Source: Notospermus geniculatus (Eukaryota; Nemertea; Pilidiophora; Heteronemertea; Lineidae). Taken from it: 64,000 nt of DNA. The stretch is taken from assembly GCA_002633025.1 (NCBI GenBank), contig NMRB01000684.1:87387-151386 (forward strand). Reading direction: 5' to 3'. The translations under genes and the position numbers were made by a program. Below the pieces are notes generated by a model. It worked only from the letters and a program-made list of their open reading frames with translations. It searched no databases and was not told the DNA's origin. Within the stretch, counting starts at the first letter, position 1, and each line of letters begins with the position of its first letter. Shown here in pieces: positions 1 to 10,052 of the stretch.

Positions 1-168
1 AGGCTGATCGGACATCTAATATGGCCGCCAGGTGGCATAACTCAAGAATCATCAGTCTTTTCTGGGAATGACTTGACCCAGATTGCTCATAACTGATATG
101 TACCTCCCTCTGTCATTAGACTATTATGTCCAACCCAGTGAGCACATGGTCCATGGACCATTTCATTT
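1..168 (+). repeat. 3' end of dispersed TTTTAGCTCACC-type repeat (family R1)
   Basis: This stretch closely matches 36040-36210, the right end of the long R1 copy. Both contain the same ATATGGCCGCCAGGTGG block and both end with a GTGAGCACATGGTCCATGGAC motif. Only the 3' part is present because the window starts inside it. It is non-coding. Confidence 0.8.
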
Positions 169-313
169 TTCATCATGAATTGAAAGTGAATTCAATTTAA
201 CAAACAAATCTCTGTGTTTTTGGATAGCTCTGGACTTCTGATTGCTTGGGGCAAACTTTATCACCGTCACTTGGTCTGACTTAAGCAGTGTTTGCTGAGT
301 TCATATCCCACAA

Positions 314-587
314 CAGTGTTCTCCACGGGTTTTGGTCTAAGAGGGGCGGCGGTGGGCCTGGTGCCAAAGGCACAGCGCGAGGAGCCAAAGGCGCCTTCTG
401 GATTTTGGATTTTAGGTGCTCTGACATGCGTTTTCTGAGCATCTGAGATGCATAATTGAGCGATCTAAATCATAAATATTAGGGCGGACGAATTTTTAAG
501 AGAGGCGGGCCGTTTTTAAGAGGGGCGGATTTTGCCGTCGGTATTTTATTTAACTGGCCCTTTATTTAACTGGTGTGGAGAACACTG
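314..587. mobile_element. MITE-like element with 13-bp terminal inverted repeats
   Basis: CAGTGTTCTCCAC at 314-326 is the reverse complement of GTGGAGAACACTG at 575-587. The interior has no reading frame and holds repeated GGGGCGG stretches. The transposon superfamily cannot be told from this. Confidence 0.55.
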
Positions 588-1423
588 CACAAAATGGGTT
601 GAAAATTAAAGTGGAAATTTATTCATTGCATTTAAAATAATTTGATGTTAAGTTGGACAACACTGTGATATTTTTTGTGGTTTATCTTGGGGCCGGGGTT
701 ATACATTTATACACGGATCCGTTTCTCCAATACAATAATGGCACTTGGAGACACGGATGATCTGTTTCCCCAACTGCTGGGCTGTAGACATGGATCCGTG
801 CCTCCAAGGACGATTCTCATCTTGGAGACACGGATCCGTGCCTCCAAGGACGATTCTCATCTTGGAGACACGGATCCATCCCCCAGCGGCGGAAAAGTGA
901 ATTGTAGTGTCGTGACAGTGACCGACGCACGTTCGCCCCCAAAGAGACGCGCGTCGGTAACTTCGATCGGTAACTTTAGCGATTATTTGCCGCGACGGTT
1001 GACACACGTTTTTAATGTTGCAAACATCCCTACCAGTCCTATTGGTATATTTTGTACGCGAAAATGCGGTGATTCACGTTGTGGCATTATCCGAGGGTCA
1101 TTTCTTAGGCAAAGTCTCTCAAATACGCTACGCAGTAAATTTTTGTTTTGTAGACCTACGATCAGCGGTAGGGCCTAGATCTAAACTTCAAACTAAAACT
1201 AAAATTTTCGCCTTCAAAGTCTCCAATCCATCCCCCAAACCTTCCCCTGGCGTTTCTGGTCCTTTTTGTGGGGGTTTCTGTAGGCCTATTGGACAAGGGG
1301 ACATGCCCGACCGCCAGACGCATGGATCAGCCCGACACGTGTTTGCTCAAATTTGATCTTTTGAGCATCTAATTGCGCAGACCCAGCTCTGCATGCGTGG
1401 AGTGTGGTTTTCATGTGTCAAAG
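588..1423. other. Intergenic, no gene recognised; short 41-bp direct repeat inside
   Basis: Around 795-880 a 41-bp unit containing CACGGATCCGTGCCTCCAAG is repeated, and its ends pair as hairpins. The open frames across this interval on both strands are low-complexity readings of that repeat and show no domain. I see nothing else. Confidence 0.5.
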
Positions 1424-1738
1424 ATAATTTATCACGACAGTTTATATTCAATGTTTGTAAACATTGACGTTTACATTATGTTCTTTTGGACTTTTCGGGA
1501 TTGCCTTTCACCTTAGAAACCCGATGCCATTTCATATTCTTGGACTTTTTGGGACATGCCAACCCACCAAATTGAATAGGCCCTACATGTAGGCCTACTT
1601 TCGGTGTCAAAAGGATTTGTAGAGAAGGGCATGCCACCAACAAATTACTCATTATACAAAGAAGGACTAAACACAAACAAACAAAATGTAAACAATGAAT
1701 TTCATGGCCCAAGAATATACTTGTGAAACATTATCCTT
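1424..1738 (-). mobile_element. piggyBac-type MITE, decayed copy
   Basis: It matches the clean copies at 16172-16432 and 50751-51005: AAAGATAAT at one end, the AACATTGANNTTTACATTATG core, the CATGCCACCAACAAATTACTCAT block, and CATTATC near the other end. The left TTAA has mutated to TCAA. No coding capacity. Confidence 0.7.
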
Positions 1739-1902
1739 CTTGTTGTTAGCACTGCAATATACATAGCCCCTGGTGGCATATTCTAGAACTAAAACTTGTG
1801 TTCCGGGTACGGAAGAGAGATTCCGGACTTGCAACCACGGATTATCCGTGTCTATAACCACTTCGTTATCTTGGGGTTGACGGTCTCATTTTTCCGTTGT
1901 AG

Positions 1903-2006
1903 GAAAGTCCACTGTGGAACAACAAGCCGTCAGAAACTGGGTGAACTGTTCCCAATGGTGCTCTCAGATTTCTCTTAATAAGTACCGAACATTGTACGAG
2001 CTCGTC
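1903..2006 (+). other. Leader exon-like sequence of ANK-cGLR copy 1
   Basis: A pyrimidine-rich tract ends in TTGTAG at 1902 and is followed by GAAAG. This is the same 3' splice-site context seen before the leaders of copies 2-4. Unlike those, the reading frame here is open from 1903 through the conserved ATG at 2007, because the TGATC of other copies reads TGCTC. An extended N-terminus of about 35 residues (containing QQAVRNWVN) is therefore possible in copy 1. Coding status is uncertain. Confidence 0.5.
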
Positions 2007-5000
2007 ATGTCGGAGTTACCAGATGCTGCTGACAGGGATGATGATGAAGAAATCCAGAGATTACTCGAGGCGGGATCATCAGTCAATGCCAGAGACAAAG
2101 ATGGGCGGACAGCGTTGTTCATTCTGGCGGAGAAGGGTCGTAAAGATTTGGTTGAAGTTTTACTTCAGTCAAATGCTGATGTAAATGTAACAGTGAGACT
2201 AGCAATGTTAGATTTGCCAACTGATCATGTAACAGCTCTGATGGCTTCTGCTTACCGGGGACACAGCAGTGTTGTCGATCTTCTGGTAAATTCAGGAGCT
2301 GAGGTTAATGCGATGGATCAATTCGAAAGGTCAGCATTGATTCACTCGTGTGCTGAGGGACATTATGACATTGCTAATGTTCTCATCAAAGCAGGAGCTG
2401 TGGTGAATGCTAAGGATGCAGAAGAAAAGTCGGCACTAATTCATCTGCCGAGGGACATCATAACATTGCTGATATGCTAGGCAGGAGCTGACGTTAATGC
2501 TAAGGATGAAGGTCACAGGTCAGTGCTAATTCATTCGTCTGCCGGGGGACATCATGAAATTGCTGATGTCCTCATCAAAGCAGGCGCTGACGTTAACGCT
2601 AAGGATGAAGATAGAAGGTCAGCATTGATTTATTCGTCTGCCAGGGGACATCATGACACAGCTGTTATTCTCATCAAGGCAGGGGCTAAGGTTAACGCTG
2701 AGGATGGAGATAGAAAGTCGGCGTTAATTTATTCGTCTGTCAGGGGACATCATGACATTGCTGATGTCCTCATCAAGGGAGGTGCTGAGGTTAACGCTGA
2801 GGATGGAGATGGAAAGACGGCGTTAATTCATTCGTCTGCCGGGGGACATCATGACACAGTTGATGTCCTCATCAAGGCAGGCGCCGAGGTTAACGCTAAG
2901 GATAGAGATAGAAAGTCATCGCTGGTGCATGCCTTTGAGAAGGGGAATAGTGACATTGTTCTTCTTCTGATAAAAGCAGGAGCTGATTGCACTGTCAATT
3001 CAAAAGATGGACAGTCAGTACTCATGTATTACTCTGAGAATGGCAATCTTGGTATGGTGCATAGGGTAATTGAGGTTGGAGCCCAGCACATCAATGATAA
3101 GAATTTTCAGGGACAGACCGCCCTTATCAAAGCTTCTCGTTATGGACACACTGAAGTTGTGAGTTGTCTTATTGAGAATGGGGCAGAGGTTGATATAACT
3201 GACAAGAGTGGACAAAATGCTCTGTTTTGGGCATCTAAATCAGGACACTTTGATGTATGCAGACTGTTATGTGATGCTGAACCAGGGATGCTGGAGTCAA
3301 TGCTCGAACATGCAAAATCTAATGATAAAATAATGCAGATTATTGCTTTATTATCAACATCTGAAAACCGACAAACAATAGACCTTGGGGGTATAAACAA
3401 TGTAGATACCCTCCGCATGGCTCTCATCCAAGTCGCAAATGACCGATTAGATGTGAAGGGACACCGACACTTACCTTTACAAGACGTTATCGACTACACC
3501 ATGTTAGATGACCTGCCTTCACTTGGGTCTGATCTACTGAAAGTCACCTCTTCCTTGCCAGATACAGTGACTGATAATCTTCCAAAAGTATTGGAGCTGA
3601 TCAGATGTCCAGGCATCGGCGATGTAAAGAGTTTACCAGCAGGGAAGTCTGGGGACATTATAGGTACCATTAATGATTGCATTCAGAGCACTGCAAATAA
3701 AATTCTCATTCAAAGTTGCAATACGACAGTCCATCCATGTGGTAGTTCAGCAGAGCACACAAAGGTGATGACTCCAGATGAAAATGATTATGTCATAAAC
3801 CTTCCTGAGGGCTACTTGGGCTATAGAGAAAGGGAGTTAAGTCACGACAGGGATGGCTACGTGCAATACAGTGGTCAGGACCACTATCTGAAATCAAGTA
3901 AAACATTCCATGATGAATTCTGTTCCAAGTTGGATGTTGCATTAAAAAAAGGGGAAAATATACAGATGTGCTCAGAAGTGGGTAAGGTGAGAGATGGTGG
4001 CCATGCCAGCACGGACATAAAGATAAAATGCGACCCCAGCATTGATGATACCCTGGTGATATCTGTTGACTTGGTGCCAGCTGTTCACTTCAATGAGTGG
4101 CCTGAATATCTTATTCTGAGGACGTGGATGATGGATAGTGAATTAAGAAGACATGGTTTCTACCTGGTGGCCAAGCCGCCTCACAAGGACAGTAAACTTG
4201 GTAAGTCAATGAGGGAAAATAACCAGGAAGACCTGCGTACACAACTCTACCGTATCTCCTTTCCTCATCTCGAGACGAGGCATATTAGAAGTCTAGAAAC
4301 CCTGGGTTAGAGATGCATACATCGCGGCAAAGTGTCTACGCAACCCTGATGTCTGCAGGATAATGATACAGGACAAGGATGGTTTCCTTCACAACACGGA
4401 CAAATATGTCACTAGCTATTACCTGAAAACTGTCTTCCTACACAACATTGAGGACTTCCTCAAGAGAAAAATGAGTTTGATCGAGATGGTACGTATCATA
4501 TACAGGGATCTTGAACGTTACCTGGCTGAGGGTAACCTTCCTATGTTCTGGAATCCTGATTGGAACGTCCTGGTTGGACAGAAGATTGACCCAAAGAAAT
4601 CACTTCGGGTGGCGAGGCTGTTGCGAAAGTTTGTGGATAAACTCTACAAAAAGGAGATGTCAGAATCTGGTGCTTGTGGAGAAGAGGCGCAGGCGAGGTC
4701 TGAAAGAACATTTTCCAGCCTCCAGTATGAAGTGAATCTGTTGGTGCTGAAAGTGAGGTCGCTGCAGAGAACGGAGATGTTAGAATCTGTTAACAGGTAT
4801 TGTGCTGGAGAAGAGGAAGAGGCATTATCTGCCGCAACATTCCTCAGCCTCCTGAATGAACTGGATATGTTTGAGAGCACAATGAGGTGGGAGCTGAGAC
4901 ACTTCTTGAACAAAAAAGAGACGTCAGAATCTGGTGCTTGTGCCGGTGGAGGAGAGGAAGAGACAAGTTGTGAGGGAACCTTTTCCAGCCTCCTGAAGGA

Positions 5001-5397
5001 ACTAATGGAGATAAGACGAATGCTCACATTGCTCTGGATAAGAGAAACCTATTCCAGCCTCCTGGAGAAACTGAGGCAGATACTAGAGAGACTACAGAGA
5101 AAGTTAGTGGATAAAGAGGAAATGTCAGAATCTGTTCCTTGTGTTGGTGGAGGAGAGGAAGAAACACGCTCTGTGGGAACCTATTCCAGCCTCCTGGGAC
5201 CTGTCAGTAAGTTGGGATACTTTGTCTTCTCTGAGGAAGAAACTGACCAGGAACACGAGGATGTGACACTTGGTCAGGAAGGAATGGACTCGGATACGGG
5301 AGCTCGTCATGGTTGTGGAGACGACAAACCTGATGAGTTGCTGTACGCAACAGAGACTGAAAGGAGACGAGAGCATTGTGGGAAGATCGGGACATGA
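2007..5397 (+). pseudogene. Ankyrin-repeat/cGAS-like receptor fusion, copy 1 (broken)
   Basis: The start is ATG in GTCATGTCGGAG, conserved in all four copies (protein begins MSELPDAA). Ankyrin repeats (GADVNAKD-type turns, SSARGHHDTA helices) run to about 3290. A helical linker and a Mab-21/cGAS-like nucleotidyltransferase domain follow at about 3600-4620. The GS motif (CGSSAEHTKV), the PDENDY acidic pair and the third acid in ISVDLVP are all intact. Compared with copies 2 and 3, a 4-nt and a 5-nt deletion near 2435-2475 leave a stop at 2478-2480 before the frame is restored. An extra A in GAAACCCTGGG at about 4303 shifts the frame, giving a stop at 4308-4310, and the domain resumes in the next frame from about 4312. 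The tail shifts again near 5375. It could be a pseudogene, an allele with errors, or misassembled; polishing with reads would decide. Confidence 0.85.
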
Positions 5398-6720
5398 CAG
5401 AAAGGTGAAGGAAGACAAAGCAGGGAGCGTGTGACAGTCTGCTGCAAGAGGAGAGAGACTCTGAAAGAGGAGTTGTATGCATTCCTGGGGACAATAAAGT
5501 TGATGAGATGATGGAAATGCCTCGCATTGAACAAAGGCGGAGAGCTTTGTTGAAAGCACCGGAACAAGAGAGGCTGGACAGTACGTCTTATGACCTAGAA
5601 ACGTCAGAATTTGCCAGTAGTTCTGTTGGCGAAAAGGAACAGAGAAACCCTAAGGAGACCTTCTCCAGCCTCCTGGAGGAACAGATACAGAGAGATAGGA
5701 GGCTGCAGAAAAAGTTTTTTCGATGAAAAGGTGAAATCAAAGTCCGGAGGAGGAGAGGATCAGGCAAACTCTGTACAAATCATTTCCAGCCTCCTGGAGG
5801 AACAGACACATATACTAATGAGGGTAAAAGAGTTAGTCGATAAAATGGAAGTGACTGAATCTGCTGCTTGTGTTGGTGGAGCAAAGGAAGAGACAAGCTC
5901 TCTGTGATCCTATTCCAGCCTCCTGGGACCTCAGCCTCCTGAATGAACTGGATATGTTTGAGAACACAATGAGGTGACAGCTGAGACACTTCTTGAATAA
6001 AAAAGAGACGTCAGAATCTGTTGCTTGTGTTGGTGGAGGAGAGGAAGAGACAAGCTCTGTAGGAACCTACTCCAGCCTTCTGGGACCTGTCAGTAAGTTG
6101 GGATACTTTGCCTTCTCTGAGGAAGAAACTAACTAGGACTACGAGGATGTATTATAATTCGGCGGTTCCCATAACATAATATGAATATTCTAGTACCAGC
6201 AACAATTCGATTAATCTGAACATATCCTTGCAATCCTGACCATGAACTGTTGTTTCTGACAATGAAATCTCAGTTCTGATACTTTTACCACTTCGGCTTG
6301 CCATACTCCTGGGAGGACCTGTCAGTAAGTTGGGATACTTTGCCTTCTCTGAGGAAGAAACTGACCAGGAACACGAGGATGTGACACTTGGTCAGGAGGG
6401 AATGGACTCGGATACGGGAGCTCGTCATGGTTGTGGAGACGACAAACCTGATGAGTTGGTGGAGGCAACGGAGACTGAACAGAAGAGGAGAGCATTGTGG
6501 GAAGTGACAGAACGGCGAAGGAAGACAAAGCAGAGAGAAAGTGACAATCTACTCCAGAAGAAGACAGACTCTGTTGAGGGAGCTGGTGTACATGTTTCTG
6601 AGGACAATAAACCTGATGAGTTGGTGGACGTGTCGGACATTGAACAGAAGGAGAGTGAATCATCAGATGATGATGAGTGGGAGGAAGTGACCATCTACCA
6701 CAGAACAGGTGGATATAAAA
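5398..6720 (+). pseudogene. Decayed tail modules downstream of copy 1
   Basis: Degenerate copies of the family's C-terminal modules follow the broken copy 1. FSSLLEEQ/SESAACVGG repeats lie at about 5508-5907, a GPVSKLGYFAFSEEE block at about 6070-6130 breaks into unrelated DNA near 6150-6310, and a further GPVSKLGYFAFSEEETDQEHED block with a KPDEL/EEVTIYHRTGGYK end lies at 6313-6720. The frame is interrupted several times. The stop after ETSSL at 5905-5907 is shared with the equivalent block behind copy 3. It could be old 3' UTR, alternative 3' exon material, or remnants of a further gene copy. Confidence 0.6.
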
Positions 6721-6737
6721 TAAAAAAAACACCCGAG

Positions 6738-6862
6738 TGTGATTTCCAAGTGAGTGATGGCCTTTGGCCGGGAAAATCCCGAGACCGCCGGGAAAATCCC
6801 GAGACCGCAGGTTGAGGGATTTTCCCGGCCAAAAGGCCATCATAAGTGTGTTCTGCACACTT
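6738..6862. repeat. Hairpin MITE at the 3' end of copy 1
   Basis: GTGTGATTTCCAAGTG at the left pairs with CACTTGGAAATTACAC at the right, and GGCCGGGAAAATCCC pairs with GGGATTTTCCCGGCC in the middle. GGGAAAATCCCGAGACCG is also directly duplicated. It replaces the CACGTGGGAAGGAAGCG sequence that follows the final TAA in copies 2 and 3. Confidence 0.6.
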
Positions 6863-7640
6863 GGAAATTACACGAGGGTGGTTTTTTATTTATCATATAC
6901 CGAAAACAACTTGTATTTTCCACAATAAGCACAAGAAATGACTTAAAATGCTCAACTGATTGACGGAATAAGCCACATTGTACAGTAGGATTTTCATTGT
7001 GTGCCATGGAGTAACGTCACTTCCGATCATCACCGATCGGGGATTCTATTCTAAACTTTAGCCATGAGAAGTCATCTCACATATTTGTTTCTTTCATTCC
7101 TTCCTGCACTGTCCTGGTGCTGAAATGGGGACATGGTGAGAATGTGAGTTCAATCTTGAAGGTTCAATGGACTTCCTAGGCCTAGGCCTACCCGGTAGCC
7201 TAGGCCCTAATTCCTTCTCCGCTCCACCTGCTCAAAATCAACTTGGTTGGCCTTGTCCTTGACCATCCATAGGCCTATGTTGTCGACGTCGTCATTCACA
7301 TCATCATGTACACATGGTCATCATGCACATGCATGTCATGCATTGGCTTTGCATTGCTGCATTGATCATGTTGATTGCATGATGATGTTCATGATTGGCA
7401 GCGGTGCCGTGCCAAGTGGCGGATCGAAGGAAGGAAGGGGGCGTTCCCGGCACCCCCCCTTCAGCTGCCCAGCAGCTAAAATTTTGTAAGGCAATGGCTA
7501 GGCCTAGGCCTAAACAAGAACCCGTGATTCTCAGTAAAAGGAAAGTTCAGTTTAATTTGGCCTTCCCAGGACCAGGTCAGGAAATTGCGTTTTTTCCGGT
7601 CCGGCCCCCAAAAAGTAGGCCTGACACATTGCGAAAGGCT
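6863..7640. other. Intergenic, no gene recognised
   Basis: Part of this interval (7075-7135) resembles 54330-54390, so it includes old repeat DNA. There is a CATG-rich patch at 7300-7390 and a GGCCTA-rich patch near 7170-7210. No credible exon. Confidence 0.4.
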
Positions 7641-7654
7641 AAAGGCAAAAATTT

Positions 7655-8115
7655 CGCAGAGGCGTTCGTAGCGCCATCCGAGGTCAGTGTAGTATAAGAC
7701 AAGGCATTCATATCGTTTCAGATCCAACGAAAACAAACGTCTCGATCTCAACAAAAACAACAGAAAGAAACCAAAATAGGCGTAGCTACACAATCTTCAT
7801 GGACTCTTGATTTCCGTGTTTGTTTGTATCCTACTCATATCCGAATAAACGACTTTGGCCCGAAGTGGTGTGTCTGAATTCAAAAGACGATTTTGATATG
7901 AAAACGTCGTTTATTCAGATAATGAGTAGGATACATACAAAGATGGAAATCGAGAGTCCATGAAGATTGTGTATTTTGGTTTCGTTCTGTTGTTTAATTG
8001 TTGAGATCGAGACGTTTGTTTTCGTTGGGTCTGAAACAATATGAATGCCTTGTCTTTTATTATACTCCTACTACACTGACCTCAGATGGCGCTACGAATG
8101 CCTGTGAAAAATTTC
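7655..8115. mobile_element. Foldback element with long inverted arms
   Basis: The left arm (about 7655-7853) and right arm (about 7905-8115) are reverse complements. AAGACAAGGCATTCATATCG pairs with its counterpart near 8040-8060, and TAAACGACTT... pairs across the centre with AACGTCGTTTATTC. Arms are about 200 bp and imperfect. No coding sequence is supported. Confidence 0.7.
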
Positions 8116-8190
8116 AGAGATCGAGGTTGAAAAATGCATGATGGATGGTTCCCGATGACACCCCGCCCAGGCATGCCAGGGGATATAGGC

Positions 8191-8958
8191 ACAGGGCCGT
8201 ATTCATAAAGGGTGTTTAGGGATTATCTCAAAATTGATTGAAGCTGAAAAAGACGAAATGATTTCATCTGGGGGGAGGGGGTCTGCATTTTGGGGCCTGT
8301 CAATAAAAAAGTGTCGTTTCGTCTTATTTTAAATTCTCTGGCTTCATCGTTGTTGGGGCCATGCCGTGGACAATTAAGACTGTACATTCACTGCATTGCA
8401 TTGCAGACTACCTACATTTTAATTGTATCTTTTATTTGAAAAGAGACTAATAAAGCTGAAAATAAATATGAAGCCAGACATTTGATTTTTTTCATCTTTT
8501 GAGGGGGGGGGGTTCAGGGAGAGACTAAATCATTTTGTCTTTTTCAGCTTCAGTCAATTTTGAGATGATCCCTTAGCCATGTTAGCCAGATCAGCATACA
8601 AATTCTACATTACACAGGTTAAAGGCCTAGAAAACTTGTTCTGCGTTCTGTACGCTACCTGATTTCTGGCATTTACCCACAAGATGATCACATGCGTCTA
8701 TCCTGCGTCTCAGTGTGGGAGGACAAAAGAAAGTGTTGGACAAATTCTAGACAAGCCTACCTGATCATTCAACATTTCCTTTGTACTCTTGGACTTATAG
8801 ACGCAGGATAGTTAGACGCGTGTGTGATTATCGTCCTGCGGGTAAACACCTCTGGTAAAGCACCAGACATCAGACAATTTAGTTTTCTAGGCCTTTAACC
8901 TGTGTGATGCAGAATTTGTATGCAGGCTAAACACCCTTTATGAATATGGCCCACAATC
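8191..8958. mobile_element. Nested inverted-repeat transposon inserted in duplicated flank
   Basis: Terminal repeats are GGGCCGTATTCATAAAGGGT at the left and its near-exact complement (ACCCTTTATGAATATGGCCC) at the right. A second inverted pair lies inside (8590-8722 with 8796-8945, around CTATCCTGCGTCT). The flanks (8125-8190 and 8959-9060) are contiguous at 59898-60040, which is the unoccupied site. ACA flanks both ends, a possible target duplication. No transposase frame. Confidence 0.75.
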
Positions 8959-9147
8959 CCCATCTCTTGATTGATACCATGATCCTCCGCTGGGTGGGTT
9001 TAGGAGGATCAGTATAGCCAGGATCCTGATGGTCCATTCGGGTACTTGCCATATGGTGGTCCTTTTCCACTGTGGGCTAAGCCCTCCCCTCCATCCCAAA
9101 TCATGAATCCACTTCTAGTATTCTCCACTCTGACTCTTCTCTTGTAG

Positions 9148-9990
9148 GAAAGCCAACTGTTGTGAGCACAGTACAACAAGCCGTCAGGGACTGGGTGGAC
9201 TCTTCCTACTGGTGATCTCTGATTTCTCCAAATGTGTAAGGAAAGCCAACTGTTGTGAGCACAGTACAACAAGCCGTCAGGGACTGGGTGGACTCTTCCT
9301 ACTGGTGATCTCTGATTTCTCCAAATGTGTAAGGAAAGCCAGCTGTTGTGAGCACAGTGTACAACAAGCCGTCAGGGACTGGGTGGACTCTTCCTACTGG
9401 TGCTCTCTCCCAACATTGGTTGATTCAAGTGCCTTTCATCGTGAGGTCTTATTAGAACTAGTCAAAGTGACAGACTGCTCCTGCCCCTGGGCAGATAGGT
9501 TTGTCCAGGATGGCACAGGTTAGTACAAAGGAAAAAGAAAATATTTTCTGTGAATTTGGAAGAAAGATTTTCAAATGCCAGGAAAATGAATATTTTTAAA
9601 TGCATCCTACCCTTGTTCTTGATGATGAGGGCTCCAAGTCCCTTTTGCCACTGTGAGCTAAGCCCCCTCCCCTCCATCCCAAATCATGAATCCACTCCTG
9701 TCCTAGTAATCTCACTCTGACTCTTCTCTTGTAGGAAAGCCATCTGTTGTGAGCACAGTGTACAACAAGGCATCAGGGACTGGGTGGACTCTTCCTACTG
9801 GTGATCTCTGATTTCTCCAAATGTGTAAGGAAAACCAGCTGCTGTGAGCACAGTGTACAACAAGCCATCAGGGACTGGGTGGACTGTTCCTACTGGTGAT
9901 CTCTGATTTCTCCAAATCTGTAAGGAAAGCCAGCTGTTGTGAGCACAGTGTACAACAAGGCATCAGGGACTGGGTGGACTCTTCCTACTG
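9148..9990 (+). repeat. Tandem leader-exon array before ANK-cGLR copy 2
   Basis: Two sub-arrays of three units each (from 9148, 9241, 9334 and from 9735, 9830, 9925), about 90-96 bp per unit, each beginning GAAAGCCA and ending CCTACTG followed by GTGATCTCTG (GTGCTC in the third). The first unit of each sub-array follows a strong pyrimidine tract and TTGTAG; later units follow GTGTAAG or CTGTAAG. The third unit reads on to a possible donor at 9518/9519 (CACAG|GTTAGT) with an open frame containing VDSSAFHREVLLELV. The region resembles a multiplied 5' UTR or N-terminal exon. In-frame stops lie before the copy 2 ATG, so the units are probably untranslated in most configurations. Confidence 0.6.
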
Positions 9991-10052
9991 GTGATCTCTG
10001 ATTTCTCCAAATGTTGATCATATGAAAGTACCGATTCTCATAGTAACTCGTC

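Noticed and set aside
675-1007. Overlapping frames on both strands near the CACGGATCCGTG repeats
   Set aside because: Driven by the 41-bp direct repeat; no domain and no splice context.
4644-5559. Several minus-strand frames (also at 6322, 13301, 43625, 44263, 45386) with shared PPTHQVYCPQK-like wording
   Set aside because: They are antisense shadows of the tail modules; their similarity follows from the sense-strand repeats.
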